From assembly GCF_022201045.2 (NCBI RefSeq), contig NC_068559.1, forward strand, positions 24,187,501 through 24,251,500: a DNA stretch of 64,000 nt, given 5' to 3'. The DNA comes from Citrus sinensis (taxonomy: Eukaryota > Streptophyta > Magnoliopsida > Sapindales > Rutaceae). A program made the translations under genes and the position numbers. Numbering within the stretch: position 1 is the stretch's first letter; each line of letters opens with the position of its first letter. Below are positions 12,066 to 22,699 of this stretch, piece after piece. A model generated the notes under the pieces. The model was not told the DNA's origin. It saw nothing but the letters and a program-made list of their open reading frames with translations, and did not search any database.

Positions 12066-12539
12066 TCAGTTAATGCTGGTGAATTAAGGAAAGAAACTAG
12101 GTTATCAAGGATTGTCAATAATTAAATTAAGTGAACAACAACTTTATACATGCAAGCAAATTAATTACTATGCATTATGTAGAGTAGTGGCTCACTTGGC
12201 ACAGTTTGTGGTCTTGGAGATAGGAATGTTCATTTGAACACCACATTTCTGAGGAAGAGAAGAGGCTGCATCTTCCTTGATGTTAGGGTAGCGAGCAGCA
12301 GCCGCCTTCACGCATTCGCATGCCGCCCGCCCGTCAGCAGTAGCTGGAGTAATGCTCTTGAGATTCTTCACACCATCGCAGCATGCAGCGTCAGGGTTTC
12401 CCCCAGCTATCAGATAGGGAATACAGGAGGCCAAAGAGGCATCCACTTGCCCACAAGTGATAGCTTCTCCTGGAGTCACTATCATCTGCATAAGGGCTAC
12501 CAAAACCAGCATGGATACAATAGCGGCCTTCATTTTCAC
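12066..12539 (-). CDS. non-specific lipid-transfer protein, type 1
   Basis: A secreted 9-kDa protein that binds fatty acids and phospholipids in a hydrophobic tunnel; such proteins act in cuticle formation and defence at the cell wall. Residues 1–26 are a signal peptide ending in GEA. The mature chain begins ITCGQV and has the exact LTP1 cysteine pattern C-x9-C-x13-CC-x19-C-x1-C-x22-C-x13-C. Exon 1 is 12539–12196. LTP1 genes usually carry an intron just before the stop. Here AA|GTGAGC at 12196/12195 and CACCAG|C at 12076/12075 give a 120-bp intron and an in-frame end NCANIN (exon 2, 12075–12066). If unspliced, translation stops at 12192 with NCAK. The two products differ only at the last residues. 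A TATA box lies 85–90 bp upstream of the ATG. Confidence 0.92.
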
Positions 12540-12623
12540 TCAAAGACTTTGCGGGGCTTGTGTTTCTGGTTATGTGCTTGTATGTTCTATTTTTCGTTGA
12601 TGGAGATGAAAAGCTGAAACAGG

Positions 12624-12631
12624 CTATTTAT
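12624..12631 (-). promoter_or_regulatory. TATA box of the LTP gene
   Basis: TATAAATA on the minus strand, inside a GGCTATAAATAGCC palindrome, about 85 bp before the LTP start codon. The context matches plant TATA boxes, where transcription begins about 30 bp downstream, leaving a leader of about 55 bases. Confidence 0.7.
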
Positions 12632-12639
12632 AGCCTTCT

Positions 12640-15200
12640 GGAGGTAAACAGAATTAGGGGCTGTGGGTCATGTCATAACAATGGTTGTTACAGCTATTTG
12701 GCTGCTTCTTTTCCCGTTGTAATAGGATAAGCATTAGGATTGCACTTTTCTACTTCCTGTTGGTTCGCATCCACTTCGGAAGAGACCGTTTTCTTTGATG
12801 GCATCACACAAAAGCAACCTTATATAATTCACTGATTAAGGAGGCGTTGCTCTGACGGATCAAAATGGCAGTAAAAACTCGTCGAGACAAAAAGATATGT
12901 TATACGGATGTAGAATAATCAGCAACAGATCATTAATCATATAAGTAATTGGTTTTGCCCGCTGCACACTTTATAATAAATTTTGGGTTCTCCTAATTAA
13001 ATAGGAGCATTTTGAATTGTATAGTCTAATAACGAAACTGTAACGTACTCAAATGAGCATTTTGGTATAATTTTTGAGTCCGCTAAGTGTAAATTATATA
13101 ATGGATGATAGGAAATGAATTTAGATTTCTTAGTTCATTGCTTTTAAAATTAATTGTGTTAATTGATTCACTTTTGTTATAACTTATAACCCAGAAAAAT
13201 TTAAAAATAAAAAGCCATAAAGTTCCAACCAAACCAAAGAAATCCAAATTTATTACTTCGAACCGAATTAAATTTAGATTCACTATTCAAACTTCGATGG
13301 ATTGAATTCTTCAGACCATACAGTAACAACCAAAGCTGAAACCGAACAACACAACCAAAACCCGATTTACCCACCCACCCCAACTGTAGATCATGTAGAC
13401 AGTTAAAATAAAATAAAAAATGCATATTGGCTATTCCACTTTCATCATCATCTTGTGTTCTTCACGGAGTATTCAAATCGAATGACAATAAAATATAGGA
13501 GGCATCACTACTTTTCAACCAAAAAAAAAAACCTTGAATTACACTTCCACCGCAGTTCTCAATTCTCTTTTGACCATCTACAGACACTGATTAGTCCATC
13601 CAAAAAGAAGTAAACTAACATGTTTCATCACAATTATATTAGGGGCAGTTACATGATGGATTGATAGTTGTCCTCCACTGCCGATGCTGCCAAGGCCAAG
13701 TAGCCAACAAGCTTTCATCTATAACCATTTGTGGCCAATTCCTATCAATGGCATTTCCATAACAACACTCTGCCCCCTAAAGAAAGAGATTGAAATTGAC
13801 CAGATGTGAATAGCACTACTGTCATGAAAGCTATCTTTGAGAAAAAAATTTCCCATTTCATGGGGAGCAATAGACTCCACTGATCATTTATTGGGTGTAT
13901 AGATGGAACCATAAATTTTATGCAAACAAGACAAAGTCTCATGCCGTCTAAAAAAATCAAACATGAAGAGATTATATAAATAATAATAAAAATAAAAGTA
14001 GCGAAAATCACAGTGCATAAATTCTGAACTTTTACGGCAAATATTTATCCTCTGTATGGAACAACATTTCAGATCTAAGAATCACAATTATTTGCCCAAA
14101 AAACAAGTCATCACAGTCACAGATCAGAAGTCTCAAATTTTCATCAGCTTACAGCAAGTGAAATATATTTCACTTCAACCGAACCACCAAAACAAAATCC
14201 AACTCACATCAGCATTATCATGCCCTGAAATGAACAAACTAATAAAGCACACTAGGTCACACAGGAAATAGATGCACAACTTTGTCCATATAACTGAGTA
14301 ATTCTCACAACAAAACCGAGTGATTCTCACAACAACCGAACTCTTAAACAAAGATGCATTGCCTCGCATATTGTGTAATGCTCTGAATGAAAACAATGTT
14401 TAATCACTTTGGCAGAATGTTTTCTCCCAGTTCTAACTGTACCAGTCATTTGAAAGTGACAAGTCAATCTAAAATGAACAGAGAAAAAGTTTTATATCGC
14501 ACCATGCTCGTATAGCCTGAAAAATAAGTACAACATACCAGACTCTGAATTTTGGTGCGTGCTTATCAAAAACTGAATTTGGGTAAAACGAGCAATCAAC
14601 AACTAAACGCCTTAAAAAAGAATAACTTTTTACTATTAAGCAAAAGAAAATCAGAGAACTTTGAAGGCTAGTGTGATATGAAATCATTCCACATCAATGA
14701 TTCAGACCAAATGTTCTTCATCATTTTTGCTTTGCTTCTAATTCACCCAGCACAAAAAAGAAAAAAAAATCATTTTTCTCTGGCACACAAGATTTAGTGC
14801 GACAAAAAGAAACTAAAATCGATCACACATAAAGAAATCTGATGCCAGAGGGTAAATTTAGCACCTTTAGAATACCCTTTCTTTCTCGATTTTTCCCTGC
14901 AACTAGTTTACTTCAAGAAGCAAGGGGCTATTTGGTGCATAATCAAATCCATTTTCATTTAAATCAAGTACCTGTAACCATTTGCGAGTATAAACAATCA
15001 ACCGTGACGATTCACTAGGTCGGCTGCGAATACGGCTCCAGAATACCTTCGTTTGAGATGATTTTATATAGAGTGTGGTGATTACGTTTAGGGCTTATTT
15101 CATTTGGCGGTATAATAGTTAAATCTGTGAAATTCTAATTCGGTGCCACGTGCACTCAACGAGTAATTAAACGATGTCGTCTAGGAGAGTTTTTAATTAT
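12640..15200. other. intergenic stretch with no recognised gene
   Basis: 12640–13000 is probably LTP promoter sequence. From about 13550 to 15050 the DNA is less AT-rich than typical spacer here and carries a few short minus-strand frames. These include about 40 codons starting near 13720, but none resembles a known protein and no splice pattern ties them together. It might be a non-coding transcript or an eroded gene; I cannot decide. Confidence 0.4.
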
Positions 15201-15209
15201 TTAACACTT

Positions 15210-15349
15210 GGATCAGGCTACGGTGCAACTGTGGCACCGTGCCACAGTTGCATCTAGCCGTTGGATACAGTTAGATTGGTAGAGTCCACTAGCATCTAAC
15301 GGCTAGATGCAACTATAGCCCGGTGCCACAGTTGCACCTAAGGTTCCCC
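15210..15349. mobile_element. Mutator-like MITE with 9-bp target duplication
   Basis: A 140-bp element flanked by perfect 9-bp direct repeats TTAACACTT (15201–15209 and 15350–15358). The ends are long inverted repeats of about 60 bp: the left has GGTGCAACTGTGGCACCG, repeated in reverse on the right, followed on both sides by AGTTGCATCTAGCCGTT. The arms nearly meet, leaving a short centre. A 9-bp duplication with long terminal inverted repeats is the signature of Mutator-type transposition. It lies about 290 bp past the stop of the neighbouring WIT-like gene. Confidence 0.85.
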
Positions 15350-15635
15350 TTAACACTTTTGCGTGATCCATTTATACAACTCAGAAAAAAGGACAAATAA
15401 GACATTTCAATTCAATCATTTCATAGAAACAAATTAGAATACAACAATAGTTTAATTTACAATACTCATATAATTACATTTAATCAATGGCGAATACAAC
15501 AACAATCAGTTATTTACAAAACTAATCAACACAATAGAAAGAAATCAATAAAAACAACGCGGTACAGGGAAAAAAAAAAATACATCAAGTCATGACAAAA
15601 ATCATCCATAAAAAATGATCTCAGAAGAAGTGTTT

Positions 15636-18600
15636 CTAGTTAAATAGATAGATGGCTGCGACTGAAAGTAGTACCACAAAAACTGCCACGAACACGTGCT
15701 TTCGGTTACGAAGCCCTGCGTCTTGCACTCTCAAGGTCTCAGAGTTTGGGACCTTGCCCTTGGTATTGATTGCTGCAATGGAAGGCCCTGGCTCATTCTT
15801 ACATGTGGTTACGACTTCGCCAACTTCATCCTCCTAATTCAGGGCATGAAATGGAAGACAGAGTTTAGAAATTAAAAATGAATTATCATCGTCGGCGAGG
15901 AAATGGGAAAAATGCATTGATCAATGATTGATCATAGAACCACTGAAGCTACGCTTGGGATTCGGGTGCTTTCTAGAATGGAATAACTACCTATGAAGTG
16001 AGGGTGGTTGGTAAACTAAGCCATCAAGTGAAAAGTGCATGTTTATCAAACAAGATGCAAAAGCACAGCAGTTGCAAACATAACCTGAAGCTAACATCAA
16101 AACCAAATTGTCCAAAACACTGAGCTGAAAATAATATATTGTATATATGTACATAGGTTCCCGGTGTATTTCATAGCTAATCACAACTATTTGGCTGTAA
16201 TTTCAATGCATTTAGCAGAAATTAAACTGAAAAATGTAAAACATCAGTTAATAACGAACTACAGGTTCCTGGTGTATTATTTATACAGAAAAACCATAAG
16301 CTTATGCAAGTAGTACTATTATTTATACAGCAAAACCCATTTAGCTTATGCAAGTAGGACCTGGAAAGTTAAACCTGTGATTGTGTAAGACATAATGAGA
16401 ATCAGTAGTATCATCATCATTGCTATCACTTTCTTAACAAACTCAGGATATGCAAGCCCTCTAGTGTAAAGAAGACAAATATTCAAATGAGTACCTGCCT
16501 GAACACTCTTCATTAAGGAAACTGCATCCTCAGAGGTTTTCACTGTAGCACCAGCCAGATTGTTAGTGGGATTAATCAGCAGCTCTTTGTCATCAGTATC
16601 TCCAGCATTATACATGGTTGCAGAAGAACTTTTTCCACTATACTGTAATTTCTCCACCAATAACTTGTTCTCACTAGTCAAAGAGTATACCTGCACAGAA
16701 GATACCAAAGTTTGAAATATTTAGATGAATGTTCCTGGCCTGTAAGTGTAATCAAGTGGTCAAGTATAAACCTATCAATTTCTTTGTTTAGAATAAGTCA
16801 CGAAATGGAGGTAGTTAGGATGGCCAAAAAATGGCTTGCATCGGTGTCCCATGGAATAAGTTCTATTCAATATTGTTTTATACATGTAAAGCAAAGCTCA
16901 GAATTCACGATTTAAAACAGGGCCATTGAAGTGAAATGGTAGAAACTACTTTAATATGTTAAGACACTAGGCTTAACATCTCCTGAGTTGTCATCAGAAC
17001 TCTAACTAACAGTCTTGAGATAGCTGCCAATTCGTTACGTGCCATTATATATTATGTATTATGATTACACAGATTGTACACAGAACTATGAATGAAATGG
17101 GATGAAACAATTAAACATCCTTGAGATATCCAGACGAACTCTCAAATTGCTGCATGCACTTTCGGAAGAGCAGATGGCAGAACCGAACAAATACACATTA
17201 CACAATTCAAAACGGATTAATTAAAGATGCAACAAAATTAATACCTGCTTCTGAATGAGCTCCCTCTGAGTGGCTAGTTGCATAACCATTTCCATCATAA
17301 GCTTAGTCCTATGATTAACTTCTTTTGCACTTGCAGTTTTTTCATTGTTAGCTCGATTCAATGATGACTCCAAGATTTTAATCTTATCCCTCATAAAACT
17401 TTGTTCGTTCTTTAGTTCGAAATTATCTTCAGATAGTACAATACATTGTTCTTCTACACTCTCAGTTTTACTTTCAGCTTTTGAAACTTTTGATTTCAGA
17501 TCTTCAATTAAAGTTTCCATGTCCCAAATTGCAGAATATAACATGCTTTGCTGCTCTTGACTGGCTTCAGAAGATACTTTTGCTTGCTGTAGCTGGATTT
17601 CCAAATCCCTCAACTGATTCTCAAGTATGCCTACCTTCTTCGTGTTACTATCATTATTACCTTTAAGAAAATTTATCTCCTCACTTAGTTCCAAGTTTGT
17701 ATCTGTTAACTGTGTAACCTTTTCTTCAGCACTTTCAGCCCTACTCTCTGCTCCATAAAGGCTCTCTTTCAATGATTCAATGAAGTTGTCCATTTCATTA
17801 AGCTGCTCTTGACTAGTTTGAAAGCAGGCATTAGCATTCTGCAGCCGGATCTCAGATTCTTTAAGTTGTTCCTCGAGTGATTTAACTTTTTCCTTCAAAG
17901 TTAATACGTCAGAATTTTTGGTGCTCTCAAGTTTCTGTAACACCATGTCTTTGGCTTTCAGCTGTTCAATGAAATCTCCTAGTTTAGATTTTAACTCAGA
18001 TTCTCGTTGTAGGGAACCATTCAGATTAAATTGTACAATCTGGAATCTACCTAGCATTTCTTTTGAAATTCCCATGAGCACCTCTGCAGAATTTTCTGCC
18101 TCCAGAAACCTTCCCCAAACAACTTCAGCTGCTTCTTCCATGCGAAAAGCAACTTGTTCTGTATGGTGAAGCTTTAGTTTCAGCTGCTCTTCATTTTGAT
18201 TTAACTCTGATATTTTCTTCTCCAAATCTAGCTCTCTTGCAAGTGACTTCTCCAGCATCCTCAAAATATGTCTTTGTTGGTCAGCATTCTTCATTTTCGA
18301 TTTCCCATTAATGTTTGATAATTGACCATTAGCAGAAAATTCCAAGGCCTCATCATTGTCACCTGTTTGGCAAGCATACAACAGAAAGGGGAACGGTCAG
18401 AGTGACATAACCTTAAATATCATGCATCTTTTGTTTTTTGTACCAGGGGAACAGGTTCATATATGCAACCTTGTAACATCTAATTACCATGTATAAAATA
18501 TGATAGTACCCTCTGAAACTTGGCAGACTGCATCTTCAACTCCGAAACATGCTCTTGAGACTCCTTTAATGATCCTTCACAATCATGCAATTTCTTCTCC

Positions 18601-19037
18601 ATCTTCTCCATTATAGTAAATACTTCTCTCAAATGTTTGCATGAAGATATTTTATGATGGACATCAACAATCTCCACATGGATAGTATCCAATAATCTTT
18701 CCACCTCTCTCAACTCAGAATCTAAAATACCAAATAAAAGATCATATACCAATGCCTTCTCAATGGAGGTTGCTGAAACATCGCTATTCTCCATGACCAA
18801 TGTCTCAAGATCATCCCCCCTTGCCAAAAGATACATCAGAAGCACATGCAAATTTACCAACTTCTCGGATGAATATGCCAAGTCCAAGTCTACTCTAGTT
18901 AAAACTGTCATAGTACAGTCTATCTGTTTCTCTTGCATGTCAATTCCGCTTGATAAAGTAACTTCATGTAAACAACCTTTGTCTGGCTCTGGATTTCCAA
19001 TGCACGTGTCATCAACAGCTTGTTCATTCATACCCAT
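15636..19037 (-). CDS. WIT2: WPP-domain-interacting tail-anchored protein (WIT1/WIT2-like)
   Basis: WIT proteins sit in the outer nuclear membrane, bind WIP partners and RanGAP, and (WIT2) recruit myosin XI-i for nuclear movement. Four coding exons: 19037–18488, 18362–17245, 16690–16499 and 15833–15636, total 685 residues, close to the Arabidopsis proteins. The N-terminal part holds the conserved SSEKLVNLHVLLMYLLARG stretch. Residues from about 130 to 600 are long coiled coil rich in E, K, L and Q. The end is a single membrane anchor (VFVAVFVVLLSVAAIYLFN), the tail-anchor hallmark. Exon 1 joins exon 2 in phase 1 at CATG|GTAATT. The last intron keeps frame only if it uses a GC donor (CAG|GCAGGT, 16499/16498); the nearby GT at 16494 breaks frame. 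A 5' leader intron is likely, with an acceptor near 19064 and a donor near 19690. The symbol is by resemblance and synteny; WIT1 is possible. Confidence 0.88.
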
Positions 19038-19759
19038 TGATCAATTCTTTGGTTAAGCAGCCTAGGAAATGACAAAAATAGATAAGCAGTGAGAATTTCT
19101 TATATGAACTCATACAACTAGTGCAGAAGAGAGGGAGCACTGAAACTGACAGAAATAGGCATGGATCAAGAAAGAACACAGGATGTTGATTTGCAGCATC
19201 CAGTTTGTAGTTCATGAGATATTGCAAGTAGTAGTCAAAATTTCAACAAAAAACAAAAAAAAGGAATTCACAATTCAGTTCACAATTAGCAATCGTCATT
19301 CTCCCCTCGCCAAATATAGCTCACAAATCACTTCTAAAAAATCCTCTCTTAAGGTTACGAAACTAAGAGCAATGAGCATTAAAATCAGCAAATAATCTGT
19401 ACAAGGCTTTGAAGTTCAAAAAAGAAAAAGGGGCAAAACAGTTTATCAGTCATATCACATTCTAATTTGCTCAAGACAATTTATTGATTCACATTTAGTT
19501 CACTAAATTTGCCAAGAAGTTAATTTCTGTATTAAATAATGACATGTACCAAAAACTTTAAAAACCCTTAAACTACAGATCAGAGAATGAGCTCAGCAAA
19601 AGTATACACACGCTGATATTAATAGAGCTAACTAAATTTAAAAAAAAAAATTATCATACAAAAATTAGAAGATGGATTTAGAAGCAAGTACCTTAATTAT
19701 GCAAATATCTTCAAAGGGTTGTGTTGTGATCACAGATTCAGACAAGAGATAGTTCGCAA

Positions 19760-21150
19760 AACTCTTTTTAACGACCTCTCATTTCATGATACCGTTGAGT
19801 TCCCGTGATCAGTTGACTGGGTATGGGTGCGTCTAAAATGAGCCGGAGGTGTAGTTGTCTTGTTTTCAGAGTCAGGACAAGTGGAGATTGCTTACTGCGA
19901 GGGTCATGATCGACGCACGTTGAAGCACGGCAGTATACGTAGACGCAGTTGCAATTATTGAGTTTGGTGCCATAAAGTTACAAACGTTTTGCCAATTTTT
20001 TTCTTTTTTTTTTTTGAAGTAAACGTTATGCCAAAAATAGATTCAAAACGGGAGCACAAAACGTCTGCTCCGAATAAAAAGGACATAGTTTCAGTTGACC
20101 CATTAAGTGATTTTGTGAAGATGAAATTTTGTGTGATTTCGTTTGATAATTGTAATTTAAAAATTATAGTATTATAATATTTAATAAACGCTAATTGTTA
20201 TACCTTAAATGTAAGTTAATATTACTTTAAAAATCATATTTATAATATTACTTTTACGATATAAAATTTATAATATTACTTTAAAAATCATATTTACAAA
20301 TATACTATTGATTTTTATTTTTAGTTATAATTTTTCTTACGGTAATTAATTTTAAAAGTTCCTGCATCACAATATCAACCAAGGACTTATTTTACAAAAA
20401 TGAATAAGAGACACTTTTCAATAAGAATCTAACTCAAGTGATTTGTTAGTGAAGCCTGAGTTATATGTTAAGCGGTTTAATAATTGTCATCTAGAAGCAG
20501 TTAAATGCTTGGACCATAAGTCATTAATAAAATATTGCTTCTTAGGATACAAAGACTACCTAAATATTTTTGGTAAGTTACCATGTATAATAAAAATGTA
20601 TCACTATTTAAGGAGAAAGGCTTTTGACCTTCCTCCAATTCTTGTTTTTTACAATATAAATTGAAGATTGTTACTTTCATCGTATTTAACTAAAAAATCA
20701 ATGGAATGGGATTAAGGCCATGAGAAAGCCATGCCAATAAGATTCGGATTATATTTATTACATCATATTTGTGCATAAATACTGATTAAATGGCATCAAA
20801 TATAACAAATGTATTGTCATATGTAATTTCATTATTTATTAAAAAGATCCAACTAACTTATAGACGATTGTAATTTACTCCTCTCACGTGAACAGTAATA
20901 CAACGGTAGAGCTGTAAGTAATTTTATTATTTTTTGTGAGAGTAGTAAGTTACAGCATGCTATAACTTAGCATTTGACTTATTAAAATTTTATTTCATTT
21001 GACATTCAAAAGAGAATTTTGATCAAGTGCATGATGGGACATGTGACAAATTTTTATTGGTAAATTTGCGTTGCCATTGAAAACACAGCGCACACTATAT
21101 CAGCCTTTCTCGTAACAAAACTTAAAATAAAATTGATGACGTTGTTGACC
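19760..21150. other. gene-free AT-rich spacer
   Basis: The first part is probably the promoter and 5' leader region of the WIT-like gene. The rest is AT-rich, with two near-identical short repeats around 20210–20300 (TAATATTACTTTAAAAATCA). I see no gene. Confidence 0.5.
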
Positions 21151-21160
21151 AATTAACTAA

Positions 21161-21826
21161 GGGCTTATTTAGTTGTTGTATTAAAGTCCCTCATTGTATT
21201 AATTTTACACAAACCCATGTTTGGCAAATAAAAAACTACAGAGCCACCACATTAAAAGCCCAAACTAATGCGGCAACTGCTGCTTGTTTTGTTTTTTTTT
21301 TTCTCTCTCTCTCTCCCTTTTTGCTTTTGCAACTGTCGCTGGAGTCTTGCTTTTTGAGTTTTTCTTTTTTACTTTTTGAGTTTTGCTTTTTGACTTTTAT
21401 TTTATAATAATAATAATTATTATTATTAAATATAACTTTTAATTTAATATTATTTTTATATTATAATTATTAATATAAATTAATAAAGATGTAATTTATT
21501 ATTCAATATTATTATATTATATTATTTTTTTACATTATAATTTATTATAACTAATAATAAATAGTTAAATATGAATAAATTTGAATAATATTAATTTAAA
21601 ATTAATAATAATATAAAATATTAATACAATTTAAGTATATTAATATACTATAATATAATATAATATTTAATTTAAATTAATTAAAAAAATTATTACAGTA
21701 CAGTGTAGTACCAAACATTGTACAGTATTATTATAATACAGTACTAATGCAATACAGCATAATACAATACACCAGCATTAAAATAATGCAATACAGCATA
21801 ATACAATACATGTACCAAACGCACCC
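21161..21826. mobile_element. Tourist/Harbinger-like MITE with TAA duplication
   Basis: A 666-bp element bounded by 3-bp direct repeats TAA (21158–21160 and 21827–21829). The left end GGGCTTATTTAGTTGTTGTA and the inverted right end GGGTGCGTTTGGTACATGTA are imperfect terminal inverted repeats starting in GGG. A 3-bp TAA duplication and such ends are typical of PIF/Harbinger MITEs. The interior is very AT-rich with tandem ATACAGTA/AATACAGC motifs near the right end. Part of it (21540–21625) reappears at about 54730–54830. Confidence 0.65.
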
Positions 21827-21917
21827 TAAATGAACACAAAAGAAATACACCAAAAAAAAAAAGAATAATTAGGTCATAAGATTAAAATACAAAGTGTTTC
21901 AACTACACTTATTATTA

Positions 21918-22690
21918 TGGGTGCATTTTAACAGTTTATATTATTGCTTTTATGCTAACCCATATTTAGTTGCAACTGCTGGTTACATTGCATAGCATTA
22001 AAAAGATGATTAATATAATGAAAGGTGTATAAAATAAACCTACTGGGGGTAGAATTTAGGCTATATTAGATTAAAACGTTATATGTATTTTAAATATAAT
22101 CATTTAGTTTTTATTATTTAATAAATTATAATAAATTTAAATCTATTAAACAGTAATTTATATTTATATTTAAAAAATTAACCTTAATAATGATGTAAGA
22201 CAGTAATAATAAATTTAATATTTAATATTATATTGTTTTGTAGTATAAAATAATTTATGTGACATTATTATATAATGTCATATATTATTGCTTTTTTACG
22301 ATATAATATTTAATTATACCATATTATAATATGATTGAACAATATTACAATAACTAATATACAGAAATCAATTATATTATAATAGAATATTATTAATAAT
22401 ATAAAATAATATTATAATATTTATTCAATAATAGTATATTATGAAATCATTTTTATGTTGTAGTAATTGATATATAAAAATAATTATTTAATACTGGATT
22501 TAAAAAATTAATAATAAAATCCTAAAATATTAATAATTTTAATAATATTATTTTTAATCTTAACATTAATGTAAAAATAATATTATTGTATATAATACAA
22601 TATCATATTACATCAAACATAGGATTACATTACAGCTTAATGTAATGTATCTTAATGTAATATATTATAGTCAATACAATTAATCGCACT
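21918..22690. repeat. second AT-rich MITE-like element
   Basis: The left end GGGTGCATTTTAACAG and the inverted right end GAGTGCGATTAATTGT are weak inverted repeats. They resemble the right terminus of the element just upstream. The interior is almost entirely A/T and non-coding. It is probably a diverged relative; the limits are approximate. Confidence 0.4.
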
Positions 22691-22699
22691 CTGTATTTC

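Noticed and set aside
16493..16498. Consensus-looking GT donor (GCAG|GTACTC) for the WIT-like third exon
   Set aside because: Its use shifts the frame into the last exon and loses the conserved tail anchor; the GC donor four bases upstream keeps the frame.
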